Shown: positions 32,076 through 40,856 of the stretch, piece after piece
Layout of the letters: each line of letters begins with the position of its first letter
Position numbering within the stretch: position 1 is the first letter of the stretch
NCBI GenBank assembly: GCA_011048645.1
Contig: DSDR01000172.1
Span: 1 to 41,375 of the forward strand
Length of the DNA: 41,375 nt
Source of the DNA: Phycisphaerales bacterium
Lineage (GTDB): Bacteria > Planctomycetota > Phycisphaerae > Sedimentisphaerales > Anaerohalosphaeraceae
Reading direction: 5' to 3'
Notes under the pieces: model-generated
Told to the model about the DNA's origin: nothing
The model's input: the letters and a program-made list of their open reading frames with translations, nothing else
The model's database searches: none
Program-made: the position numbers and the translations under genes

Positions 32076-33989
32076 TTACCAGAAAATAATGTACAAAGCA
32101 ATGGTAGCCAAAATAACAACGCCGCCCAGGTACATTGAACCTTTCGACCATTCCATCTCGATTTTCGTCTGTTCGGGCAGCGTAACAGGTGCAGGAAGCG
32201 GACGCAGTACCGTGACAATGGCCAGCACGACGGCGATAAGCCCAACGGTCAGCGCCATTCGATTCAAAAACGCCAGCTCACTCCAACCGAAAAACAAGGC
32301 GCCATAAATAATCGGACTCAGGACCAATCCCAATACGCCGCACACGCGCGGCGCCTTTTTGACAAACAGGCCATACAGAAAAATGACCAAAATGCCGGGC
32401 GAAATAAAGCCCTGGAACTCCTGGATAAAGGCAAACGCGCCGCCAAACCGGGGGTCGGCAAGAATCGGTGCAATGATGCACCCGATAATGACCAAAACCC
32501 CCACGCAAATACGGCCGATTAAAATCAGCAGTTTGTGGTTGACGGTTTCTTTCTTTGTAAACCAATCTTTATACAGATCCATCGTAAAAATGGTTGACCC
32601 CGCATTGAGCATCGACGCCAGCGAACTGATCACCGCCCCCATCAACGCCGCCAGCACAAACCCCCGCAATCCGTTCGGCGTCAAGTACCGAATCAAAAGC
32701 GGAAACGCACCATCATAATCATAGCCGACCAATTCCCGGCTTAAAGACAGGTCGGGGCGCTGTCGCCGGACGTTTTCAAGCAGTGTTCGGTTAGCCTGAA
32801 CAAGATCGGGACTGTCGGGGATTTCTTTGCCCAGTAACGCCGCATTGAATTGAACGATTTGCTCGCTCAACTCCGGCTGCCGCTGCGCAAAATCGCCGTT
32901 AAATCGAAAGACCGCGCCAGCCTCTGCGGGGGACTGTCGAAGCTGCTCAAACGTTTCAAGGGTTGGTTTATTGAGTCCTTCCATCTGCATTGCATTGTCA
33001 TGCATCACGGGAGCATATAAGGTAAACGCGATAATTCCCGGCACGCACACGATAAACGGTATCAGCAGCTTCAAAAAGGCGGCGAACACAACGCCCCGCT
33101 GTCCCTCGCGAAGGGAATGCGCCCCCAGCGTACGCTGCATAATAAACTGATTCAGCCCCCAGTAGTAAAAGTTCGGAATCCAGATGCCCAACAGCAGCGC
33201 CGTCCACGGCAAAAAGGTACTGTCGGCCGGCAGAACCATGTGCATCTGCTCTTGTTTGAGGACCGCAAATTTTTCGCCCAGTGTGGCGCCTTCCTGCACA
33301 TTCAGCATTTCATGAACTGAAGCTTCACTAATCAGTTCATAGTTTGACGGGTTGTCCAGCGCCATAAAAGCAAGGATCATGATGACGGCGCCGCCAACGA
33401 TCAGGGCCGATCCCTGAATTAAATCCGCCCAGGCACACGCTTTTAACCCCCCCGCCGCAACATACAAAGCGGCAAGAATGCCCACAAACCACGACAGCGT
33501 CGTAATGTTCACAGGCATTCCCAGTACCGTGTCGGGAAACAACGGCCCCAGCGTCCGTGCGCCAAGATAAATAACGGTGGGAATCGTCACCCCCGCAAAT
33601 ACAATGACCATTAACGCGGACATCACCAAACGAGAGGAGTGATTGAAACGATATTCGAGATATTCAGGAATCGTAAAAATACCGCTTTTGAGAAATTTCG
33701 GCAGGAAAAAGAACGCCACCACCACGAGCGTGATTGCTGCAATCCATTCATAACTGGCCACCGCAAGTCCGATTTCCGGCGAGGCCGCCTGTCCGGCCAT
33801 TCCCACAAATTGTTCGGCGGAAATGTTGGCGGCAATGAGAGAAAAACCGATCAGCCACCACTTCAGTCCGCGACCGGCAAGGAAATAATCCTCAGAGGTT
33901 TCTTCCTTTCGGCTCTTATAAAGGCCCAGTGCGATCACACACGCAAAAAACACAAGAATGATCAAACCGTCAAAAAGACTTAGCTGCAT
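32076..33989 (-). CDS. Sodium:solute symporter (SSS family), probable sugar transporter
   Basis: 637 residues from the ATG at 33989 (AAGGA eight bases upstream). About 14 membrane helices are present, with the SSS signature regions SEDYFLAGRGLKWWLIGFSLIAANIS (around residues 32-57) and AAGGLKACAWADLIQG. A hydrophilic insertion of about 100 residues around 330-430 is longer than in SGLT-type sugar carriers. It would bring a sugar into the cytoplasm with sodium. It is the first gene of the unit symporter, galactokinase-like kinase, EEP lipoprotein. The substrate is inferred from the neighbour. Confidence 0.9.
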   Translation of the reverse strand: MQLSLFDGLIILVFFACVIALGLYKSRKEETSEDYFLAGRGLKWWLIGFSLIAANISAEQFVGMAGQAASPEIGLAVASYEWIAAITLVVVAFFFLPKFLKSGIFTIPEYLEYRFNHSSRLVMSALMVIVFAGVTIPTVIYLGARTLGPLFPDTVLGMPVNITTLSWFVGILAALYVAAGGLKACAWADLIQGSALIVGGAVIMILAFMALDNPSNYELISEASVHEMLNVQEGATLGEKFAVLKQEQMHMVLPADSTFLPWTALLLGIWIPNFYYWGLNQFIMQRTLGAHSLREGQRGVVFAAFLKLLIPFIVCVPGIIAFTLYAPVMHDNAMQMEGLNKPTLETFEQLRQSPAEAGAVFRFNGDFAQRQPELSEQIVQFNAALLGKEIPDSPDLVQANRTLLENVRRQRPDLSLSRELVGYDYDGAFPLLIRYLTPNGLRGFVLAALMGAVISSLASMLNAGSTIFTMDLYKDWFTKKETVNHKLLILIGRICVGVLVIIGCIIAPILADPRFGGAFAFIQEFQGFISPGILVIFLYGLFVKKAPRVCGVLGLVLSPIIYGALFFGWSELAFLNRMALTVGLIAVVLAIVTVLRPLPAPVTLPEQTKIEMEWSKGSMYLGGVVILATIALYIIFW

Positions 33990-34350
33990 AGTTTGGTTCC
34001 TTTCACAACACGACACGTCAATCGATATTTGGGTTCGACAACTATCGAGATTAAAACACGTTGACCTGCCAGCGGCGCGTTATGTCCATCTCGATTCAGT
34101 GCAATGCAAGACGAAAAAGAATCCATCACTAACCGGACGGAATACCCCAAAACCCCATTTTCTTTCTCCTTAAACGTCAGATTTATTGTTCGGATATGTT
34201 TCGTATTATCCGGATTTCAAGCCCGGATTCAACAAGAAATACACAAACAATCAGGGAATTTCTGTCTTTATTTTGTCTCATATGCTGAGAAAACGCTTCA
34301 CAGAATCCGGCCTTTGGGGTAGAGTAAACAGACGGAATAAACGGATATTT
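33990..34350. other. Divergent intergenic region with possible short leader ORF
   Basis: 361 bp separate the symporter (minus) from the GT2 gene (plus). On the minus strand AAGGAG, seven bases, then ATG begins a nine-codon frame MGFWGIPSG ending in TAG (34158-34129). It is followed at once by another small frame that overlaps the symporter start. A CGGATA/TATCCG inverted repeat lies near 34188-34212. The plus side carries a promoter at 34297-34325. No longer gene was seen. Confidence 0.4.
34297..34325 (+). promoter_or_regulatory. Candidate promoter of the GT2-SDR unit
   Basis: TTCACA (34297-34302), 17 bp, TAGAGT (34320-34325). The start site would be about 20 nt before the ATG at 34351. Confidence 0.4.
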
Positions 34351-35136
34351 ATGAATACAAAAACGACAGAGACAATCGGTCTTTCAATTGTCATCCCGAC
34401 CTTTCAGGAGGCCAGGAAAGTAGGCGGCGATATCGCGGCTGCATCGGAGTTTCTGACCCGGTTTCCCGACGGCGGCGAAATCCTGATTGCCGATGACGGC
34501 AGTCGAGATCAGACCGCCGATGTCGCTGAGCAATGCGCCGCTCGGTCCCCTGTCTCGGTGCGTGTGCTTCGATTGGAACGCAACCGCGGCAAAGGCTGCG
34601 CGGTACGCACGGGGATTCTCGAAAGCCGCGGCCGGTATGTGATGTTTGCCGACAGCGGCTGCTGCGTGCCGTATCAGGAAGCGATGACGGGCATCGAACT
34701 GATTCAAAGCGGCCGATGCCAAATCGCCCACGGCTCCCGTAAAATGAGCGTCAGCCACATCCATCGTCCGCAATCCTGGTATCGTCGGCTCTGCTCGCGG
34801 CTGTTTCATTGGCTGCTGATTCACGACCTCAAACGCTTGGCCAATTTGACCGACACGCAGTGCGGCTTTAAGGTCTATGACGGCCAGATTGCCCGATGTC
34901 TGTATGCAGTCAGCACCATCGACGGATTTATGTTTGATGTGGAAATTATCCTGCTGGCGATGAAATACGGCTACAGGATATGCGAATTTCCCGTGGACTG
35001 GTCATGGGATCCGGACAGCCGACTCAAACCCTCTCACGAAGCGATTAAGGTACTGCGGGATTTAATTTGGCTCAAGCACCAATACGGCGATGTGCTCAGT
35101 ACACAGCGAAATCAGTCAAAATCAGCCGCACAGTAA
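34351..35136 (+). CDS. GT2 glycosyltransferase, polyprenyl-phosphate sugar transferase-like
   Basis: 261 residues from the ATG at 34351; the frame is open further upstream but without a start signal. It shows IGLSIVIPTFQEARK, EILIADDGSRDQT with Asp48-Asp49, RGKGCAVRTGILESRGRYVMFADSG and GFKVYDG. This is the layout of ALG5/DPM1-like enzymes that load glucose or mannose onto polyprenyl phosphate. The metal-binding DxD position reads D101-S-G, so the second Asp is missing. There is no C-terminal membrane helix, so it should act at the cytoplasmic face. An SDR gene follows after 13 bp. Confidence 0.85.
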   Translation: MNTKTTETIGLSIVIPTFQEARKVGGDIAAASEFLTRFPDGGEILIADDGSRDQTADVAEQCAARSPVSVRVLRLERNRGKGCAVRTGILESRGRYVMFADSGCCVPYQEAMTGIELIQSGRCQIAHGSRKMSVSHIHRPQSWYRRLCSRLFHWLLIHDLKRLANLTDTQCGFKVYDGQIARCLYAVSTIDGFMFDVEIILLAMKYGYRICEFPVDWSWDPDSRLKPSHEAIKVLRDLIWLKHQYGDVLSTQRNQSKSAAQ

Positions 35137-35149
35137 GGGACGATCCGCT

Positions 35150-35896
35150 ATGTTGGCCGGAAAAACAATTCTTATCACAGGCGCCGGCCGAGGCATTGGG
35201 TTGTGCATCGCACATCGTTTCATTCAGGCCGGAGCATCTGTCGTGCTTGCCGAGAAAAACCGACAGTTAAAAACATTCGCCTTGGACAGATTGAAACAGA
35301 CCGAGCGGACTTTGTTTGTACAGACGGATATCGCGTTGGAGGCCGATGTCGAAGCGGTCATTCGGCAGGCAGTTCAATGGTCCGGTCGTCTGGATGCGGT
35401 CGTACATAATGCCGCTATCGCCGACAATCGCCCGATTGAGCTGCTTGACTACGATCAATGGCAGCAGGTTTTGAATGTCAACCTGTCCGGCGCGTTTTTG
35501 TGTGCCAAGCACGCCGCCGCTTCACTTAAAAAGACCGCCGGCGCTATCGTGCTGATCGCCTCAACGCGAGCGTTGATGAGCGAGCCGCATACTGAGGCCT
35601 ATTCAGCCTCCAAAGCCGGATTGGTGGGGCTGACTCATTCGCTGGCGATGAGCCTGGCTCCGGTGCGCGTCAACTGCATCAGTCCGGGTTGGATCGTAAC
35701 GGATGCATGGCAACAGGACGGCCCTGCATCGACATTAACCGACCGAGATCACGCTCAGCACCCGGTCGGCAGAGTCGGACAACCGGAAGACATCGCCGAA
35801 ATGGTTTTTTATTTGTGTTCAGAAAAAGCCGCCTTTATCACCGGCCAGAATTTTATCATCGACGGCGGAATGACAAAAAAAATGATCTATTGTTAG
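35150..35896 (+). CDS. Short-chain dehydrogenase/reductase (classical SDR)
   Basis: 248 residues from the ATG at 35150 (AAGGGA nine bases upstream). It has the cofactor motif TGAGRGIG (10-17), HNAA, the catalytic Ser and Y-X3-K in STRALMSEPHTEAYSASKAG, the ISPGWI segment and the terminal FIIDGGMT. It is an NAD(P)-dependent oxidoreductase of a sugar, alcohol or 3-oxoacyl-type substrate; which one is unknown. It forms a two-gene unit with the GT2. It converges with the Agl23-ApbE gene, leaving six bases between the stop codons and no terminator in the gap. Confidence 0.93.
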   Translation: MLAGKTILITGAGRGIGLCIAHRFIQAGASVVLAEKNRQLKTFALDRLKQTERTLFVQTDIALEADVEAVIRQAVQWSGRLDAVVHNAAIADNRPIELLDYDQWQQVLNVNLSGAFLCAKHAAASLKKTAGAIVLIASTRALMSEPHTEAYSASKAGLVGLTHSLAMSLAPVRVNCISPGWIVTDAWQQDGPASTLTDRDHAQHPVGRVGQPEDIAEMVFYLCSEKAAFITGQNFIIDGGMTKKMIYC

Positions 35897-35902
35897 GCCG
35901 TG

Positions 35903-38431
35903 CTACGGCCACAACCCCAATTTCAACGGCGATTGTGTCGGATCAGCCGGTATCAGCATAACGCCGTCCTGCGGATGTTCGTCGGCCAATTGCGCAACCG
36001 CTTCGGTCGGCAACACCATAAAAGCGGTGGTCAACGCATCGGCTTTGGCCGCTGAAAAATCCGTCAACAGCCAAACCGCCCGTCTTTTTGATGCGGGCCG
36101 GCCGGATACGGGATCAATGATATGGCTTCCGCGCTCCAGCCCCGAACAACTCAGCACGCGACCGGCCAACGCCAGGCGAACCAGCGTTTCTGCTGGATCG
36201 TGCGGATTGGACAACCGAATCGGCCAGCCGTCCCTTTCTTGCGGCGGCCCCAACGCGCGCACCGAGCTTGCCCCGCCGTGTATCAGGGCGTGTTCAATGG
36301 TCCACTGGTTCAACATTTCGGCCATCCGATCAATCGCGTAGCCTTTGGCCACGCCGCCCAAATCAAGCTCCATATTCGGCCGCCCTACGATAACGGTTAA
36401 CTCCTCCGCATTGAGTTCAAACGGCCTGCCCTCTCGCGTCGGCAACAGTCGGGCGATCTGATCAGGAGTCGGTTCGCCCTGCCGCCACAGCTGAACCAAC
36501 GGTCCGACCGACATATCAAATGCGCCGTCTGTCCGTGCGTAAACTTCTTCAGCAATTTTTAAACAAGCCATCGTATCCGGCGAGACCACCACCGATTCGC
36601 CGGGCCGGGCCTGATTGATGCGACTGATATCGCTGTTGTCGATGAAGCGACTCAACTCCTGCTCCAGCCGATCGACCTCGGTGAACGCCGCACGCGCAGC
36701 GCGGCCGGCGTAAGAGCCGTCCTCGTGCTGAACCCAGATTTCAAAGACCGTATTCATAGCCTGATGGCTGAACTTGGCCGTTTTCGGAATCTCGTTACGG
36801 TCGGGCTGAATATGCACAATAGGTCCCTCATCCACTTGATCATGAGAAGATTCAACGGCCGCCGGCGTCTGAGCAAATACTTTTTCCCACAGAGATCGCG
36901 TCACCACCCCCCGCCATTCGACGCCGGGACGCAGCTCGATATACTCATCAAACAACGGCACATAAAGTTCACGCTGACCCGGCGGCGGGGTCTCATACAG
37001 TTTTCGCAGCACGTCCTGCTTGACATCGGCATGACCAATCACCAACGGTGCATTGGGCAAACGCAAATCGACGGTGTCGGTATAGGCTGCCGCTTCAAAA
37101 TCCCGCAGATACCACGGCAGCGGCCAGTAATCATGCCCCGGCGCAATAACCTGAATAAACATTTTCTTGCCGTCCGGATGGACGTCCGCAATGCGGCGGA
37201 CGGTCTGCTCGATCTTGAACACATCCGGGCCGGTGTGCGCATACACCCACGGATTGCTCGGATGAGCGGCGTATCGGGTGTTCAAAAATACCGACTGAAA
37301 CAGCGGACTGACAACCCCGAAACCCGCCAGTACAATGCACAGCATGATTTTCTGCCATCGCATCACATCCCAGCGAAGCATCCGGTCGGTTGCCAACCCC
37401 GCGAGCAAAACCATCCCGTACATAAAATTTAACGCACACCACGGCGTCTTATACGGGATGACCGAATAAATAATCGTTAAAATCAACGTAAACAAAGCCA
37501 AAAACACACCGAACGGGCGGCGATGCGACAGCCCTGCGCGACGTTGAAATGCAAAAAAGAATCCGAACAGGGCGCCGGCTGCGATGATGTCTTCATTCCA
37601 CGTAATCGGCTGGACAAACTCAATCCACACCATCAAATCCAGATACCAATACCACGGATGGGCGTGGATGCTGTGCTGGCCGGCGCGATTGAGCCAGTAG
37701 GTATAGGTCAGCACCGAATCCAGAATGCCGTCGGGATGTTTGCCGAAGGATGAAAAAAAGACCATACTGGTCGCTGCCGCGGCCAACAGGCCCAGTAGTC
37801 CGTTCCGGTTGTACAGCGAAAAACGCACCGGCCAGCCCGTCAAGACCAGCGTCAGCAGCGCCGCCAGCATCACCGCGGCAAACGTCAGCGCGCACGTTTC
37901 TTTCGTCGCGTGCATCAGACCGGCACACACACCCGCAAAGAGTATCCATCGGCGCCGATGAGACCGCATATACCGCCACATTCCGCCCAGAAAGCCTGCG
38001 GTAAAGCAAACCAGCAGCATTTCCTGAATATAGTAGCGGCTGTAATAGACAAAAGCGGGCGAAAAAGCCAGCAGCACGGTGGAAAACACCGCCGCGCGCA
38101 GACCAATACCGTCAAAAAACAAAAGCGGAGTCAATAAAAGCAACGTTCCGAAAATCGCCGGCACAAAGCGAAGCGTTTTTTCGTCAATATCGATATACGA
38201 CGCCTGTCCGCGGAGCCAGGCCACCGGAAGCGCCAGATAATTCAGCGTCGGACCGTGGTACTCGTCGGGGTCATAGGCGTAAAAGCCCTCATCCAGCAAA
38301 GCGCCGAATTTTTCGGCATGAACCGCTTCATCGGTATGCATCGGCCTCATGTCCAGGGCATAAATCCTGAACCAGAGGCCGAATGCAAGCGTCATACCGA
38401 ACAGCAGACATCCTGTCCGTGATAACCTCAT
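35903..38431 (-). CDS. Fusion of Agl23-like (GT-C) membrane protein and ApbE FAD:protein FMN transferase
   Basis: 842 residues in one uninterrupted frame. Residues 1-390 are a polytopic GT-C/GT39-like domain of the Agl23 type, with MRPMHTDEAVHAEKFGALL (28-46) and DPDEYHGPTLNYL (54-66). Residues 390-520 are the soluble tail of that family. A Pro- and charge-rich linker (about 520-553) leads to a complete ApbE domain (about 556-842): DISRIN (601-606), GAFDMSVGPL (636-645), DLGGVAKGYAID (690-701), HIIDPVSGRPA (770-780) and AKADALTT (795-802) for magnesium. ApbE attaches FMN from FAD to Thr in exported flavoproteins. The internal Met559 has no SD in the sequence checked. It starts six bases after the lipoprotein stop and so is translationally coupled to it. 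Confidence 0.88.
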   Translation of the reverse strand: MRLSRTGCLLFGMTLAFGLWFRIYALDMRPMHTDEAVHAEKFGALLDEGFYAYDPDEYHGPTLNYLALPVAWLRGQASYIDIDEKTLRFVPAIFGTLLLLTPLLFFDGIGLRAAVFSTVLLAFSPAFVYYSRYYIQEMLLVCFTAGFLGGMWRYMRSHRRRWILFAGVCAGLMHATKETCALTFAAVMLAALLTLVLTGWPVRFSLYNRNGLLGLLAAAATSMVFFSSFGKHPDGILDSVLTYTYWLNRAGQHSIHAHPWYWYLDLMVWIEFVQPITWNEDIIAAGALFGFFFAFQRRAGLSHRRPFGVFLALFTLILTIIYSVIPYKTPWCALNFMYGMVLLAGLATDRMLRWDVMRWQKIMLCIVLAGFGVVSPLFQSVFLNTRYAAHPSNPWVYAHTGPDVFKIEQTVRRIADVHPDGKKMFIQVIAPGHDYWPLPWYLRDFEAAAYTDTVDLRLPNAPLVIGHADVKQDVLRKLYETPPPGQRELYVPLFDEYIELRPGVEWRGVVTRSLWEKVFAQTPAAVESSHDQVDEGPIVHIQPDRNEIPKTAKFSHQAMNTVFEIWVQHEDGSYAGRAARAAFTEVDRLEQELSRFIDNSDISRINQARPGESVVVSPDTMACLKIAEEVYARTDGAFDMSVGPLVQLWRQGEPTPDQIARLLPTREGRPFELNAEELTVIVGRPNMELDLGGVAKGYAIDRMAEMLNQWTIEHALIHGGASSVRALGPPQERDGWPIRLSNPHDPAETLVRLALAGRVLSCSGLERGSHIIDPVSGRPASKRRAVWLLTDFSAAKADALTTAFMVLPTEAVAQLADEHPQDGVMLIPADPTQSPLKLGLWP

Positions 38432-38437
38432 AGGCGG

Positions 38438-39214
38438 CTATTTGCCATACACTTCCACTTCAATATAGTGGTTGTAGTCATTCTGGTTGTTGCCCTCGCT
38501 CCACAGGCGAACATAGCGACCGCGAATCCCTTTGCAATCGATCAGCTTGCCTTCCGAGGTCTCAACATAATTTTGGTCGGTTCCCACGCCCAGGCCCAGC
38601 GAATTGTTGTGATCATTATTGAAGACCACCGTCGATTCAATAAATTCCGGATCGTTGGAAATCTCGACGACCACATTGAAATACACCGCCGGCGTGCGGT
38701 GATAGTGCCAGACGACAATGGCATAAATGTCGTGTTCCTTTTCCAGGTCAATCATCACCCACTGGGCAAACGGCCCCAGTTCCACCACACTGCCTTCGGT
38801 GGCTTCTTTATCGCCATCGACAATCATCTCCAGGTCACCCATTATCGGAAACGGTTCCGAGCTGGTTACCGGCTTGTTGAGCGCCACATTAGCGACCCCT
38901 TCGGGCGCCAGAAACGGCGGGCGCGGTCTGCCGAGTGGTTTTTCAAGATTCTGCACGCCTTCCAGATTCTGCGGCGTCCCGACAAACATCGGCTTGGGCA
39001 ATGTCAGCGGTATCGGAACAAGATTCTCATCCTCGTTTGCCGGTTCAGTCTCCGAAGTTGCGGGAACCTGTTCCGTTGACGTCGCCGGTTCACTCTCGAC
39101 CGAACGGGTTGTCTGCTCGTCATCCGGTTGGGCCGGGGGTGTTGGACTTTTTTTACATCCAAAAGCGATCAGACCGATTGTTAATACTACACTCAACCAC
39201 ACCAATTTTTTCAT
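38438..39214 (-). CDS. Lipoprotein with Pro/Thr/Glu-rich linker and F5/8C (discoidin-like) domain
   Basis: 258 residues from the ATG at 39214 (GGGAG upstream). The signal ends AFGC with the lipidated Cys20. A low-complexity linker rich in Pro, Thr, Ser and Glu follows (21-75). The C-terminal half (about 115-258) is a galactose-binding-like fold, with NVALNKPVTSSEPFP, the FAQWVMIDLEKEHDIYAIVVWHY region and the closing RYVRLWSEGN...YIEVEVYG. It would bind a glycan or surface polymer outside the inner membrane. It is the first gene of an operon with the Agl23-ApbE fusion and has a strong promoter. Confidence 0.88.
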   Translation of the reverse strand: MKKLVWLSVVLTIGLIAFGCKKSPTPPAQPDDEQTTRSVESEPATSTEQVPATSETEPANEDENLVPIPLTLPKPMFVGTPQNLEGVQNLEKPLGRPRPPFLAPEGVANVALNKPVTSSEPFPIMGDLEMIVDGDKEATEGSVVELGPFAQWVMIDLEKEHDIYAIVVWHYHRTPAVYFNVVVEISNDPEFIESTVVFNNDHNNSLGLGVGTDQNYVETSEGKLIDCKGIRGRYVRLWSEGNNQNDYNHYIEVEVYGK

Positions 39215-39267
39215 TTTGACTGTCTCCCGGTTATATACCATTTCTGTCTATTTCTTGTACTTATTTC

Positions 39268-39295
39268 ATTGTAACTGAAAAATCCCGAATGTCAA
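39268..39295 (-). promoter_or_regulatory. Sigma-70-type promoter of the lipoprotein-Agl23-ApbE operon
   Basis: On the minus strand a consensus TTGACA (39290-39295), 16 bp, TACAAT (39268-39273). The leader would be about 47 nt. Confidence 0.7.
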
Positions 39296-39351
39296 ATTCC
39301 GGTTTTTTTCGCGTCTTCGCTCAACCGATTTGTCTGTGGCATCTTTTCGAC

Positions 39352-39395
39352 AAAAAAACGTCGCGGCCGCTGAACCCTCCAGAAAGCCGCGACGT
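39352..39395 (-). terminator. Intrinsic terminator of the NCS1 permease unit
   Basis: ACGTCGCGGC and GCCGCGACGT (39358-39367 and 39386-39395) form a perfect 10-bp stem with an 18-nt loop. On the minus strand it is followed by a run of seven T (39358-39352). It lies about 60 bp past the stop at 39457. Confidence 0.9.
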
Positions 39396-39456
39396 AAAAA
39401 CGATTTATCCTGTATTCATAATACCTTATGAACACGAAATCGAAACCTCGTCGGGT

Positions 39457-40830
39457 TTACTTCTTTTCCAGGGATACCGTTTCCGGCTCAAGTCCCATTT
39501 CCGCGGCCACCAGATAGATTGAGAATCCAAGAATAAACGAGACGAGCGTTTCAAGACCGTAACTGAATCCGATGCCCGGAAGGACATTAAAGATACCCAC
39601 AACAAACCCCACAGCCCAAGCGATATAGCCGGCCCAGTTAATCCCTTTCCGCGGCCCGTTCCAGCCTCCGCTGCGGATATAGTCGGCGGTCATGGCGCCA
39701 ATAATCGGACCGAAAGAAGCCCCGATCAAGCCGAAGAACCCCGCCAGATTGTTGGCCAACCCCGTCGCGGCCAGAATCACGCCCACGACACCGGCCGCCA
39801 TCGTCATACCGGTACGCGGCAGTTTGGGGAACATCGTCGAGAATGAATTGGCCGCCAAAAACGCACAAAAGCCCGTCGGACAAATGCAGGCGATCAAGAA
39901 CACCCAGAACATAATTTTCGATAAGCCGCCGACCTCGCCGAGCGAACTGATAAACAGCGGAATTCCAGCCATTTTATCCGTCCCGACCCCGTGTTGAACC
40001 GCCAGTTGTGGATTATTGCCGATGGCTCCGGCAATCGTAAACAGGGCAAACGTACCGGCGACCAGCGCCGCAATCGTAATGCCCCAAAATCCGCCCAACA
40101 CCACGTCTTTTTGAGAACGACTGTTCATCGTAAAATCAGCGCCGGCTGCACCGGCCGTCGCAAAAAAACCGGCCGCGGCCTGTATCGCCGCAAACGCACC
40201 CAACCCCATGACGGGAATGATGGCCGCCGAGCGAGCGATGTCGGCGACCGATTCGAATTTGCCGATGCCGCCCATATTGGCAAACCCCGCAATCACAATG
40301 GCGGCCAAAGGAAAGACGGGAATCCAGCTCGACAGCCAGCCCAGCCAGCTAATGCCGACCGCACCCACAAACGCAAAAATCAATCCCCAAACCGCACAAA
40401 CCAGCCAGAAAAAAGCCGAGTTAGGCCCGGCGTCCCGACCAATGGCCTGCATAAAAAACGAGGCCGCCGAAAACGTAAACACCGCATGCCAACCGATCTG
40501 AAGCGCCCCCATCAATAATCCCGGCATCACAATTCCGCCCTGCGTGCCGAACGTTGACGAGCCGACCACATACAGCGGCATTCCCGTTTTGAAACCGAGC
40601 ATGCCGGGGACATAGTACAGCAGAAAACAGAACAGCGATCCGATCAGCAACCCCACAAATCCGGCCCATACACTGCCGAACTGAAGCGCGCCGGCCATGC
40701 CGGCCATAAACGGCACAGACAGGAAAATGCCCGCATAGGACGGCGCCGTATTTTTGTACCACGGCGCCCGATTTTCCATCGGGTTGGGTTTTGCTGCCGC
40801 CAGATAATTCGGTAAGCTTTCGTTTGCCAT
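39457..40830 (-). CDS. NCS1-family permease (purine/cytosine permease-like)
   Basis: 457 residues with about 12 membrane helices. Features are NRAPWYKNTAPSYAGIFLSVPFMAG near the N-terminus, GALQIGWHAVFTFSAASFF in the middle, and FFGLIGASFGPIIGAMTADYIRSGGWNG, the NCS1 helix 8-10 region that ends in the ADY motif. It would be a proton- or sodium-driven importer of a nucleobase or related compound such as cytosine, thiamine or hydantoin. GGGAGG seven bases before the ATG is the strongest SD in the window. It follows the b-type-cytochrome-like gene by 26 bp. No catabolic partner gene is visible to indicate its substrate. Confidence 0.88.
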   Translation of the reverse strand: MANESLPNYLAAAKPNPMENRAPWYKNTAPSYAGIFLSVPFMAGMAGALQFGSVWAGFVGLLIGSLFCFLLYYVPGMLGFKTGMPLYVVGSSTFGTQGGIVMPGLLMGALQIGWHAVFTFSAASFFMQAIGRDAGPNSAFFWLVCAVWGLIFAFVGAVGISWLGWLSSWIPVFPLAAIVIAGFANMGGIGKFESVADIARSAAIIPVMGLGAFAAIQAAAGFFATAGAAGADFTMNSRSQKDVVLGGFWGITIAALVAGTFALFTIAGAIGNNPQLAVQHGVGTDKMAGIPLFISSLGEVGGLSKIMFWVFLIACICPTGFCAFLAANSFSTMFPKLPRTGMTMAAGVVGVILAATGLANNLAGFFGLIGASFGPIIGAMTADYIRSGGWNGPRKGINWAGYIAWAVGFVVGIFNVLPGIGFSYGLETLVSFILGFSIYLVAAEMGLEPETVSLEKK

Positions 40831-40856
40831 AGTGAACCTCCCTTAAAAATGGTGTG

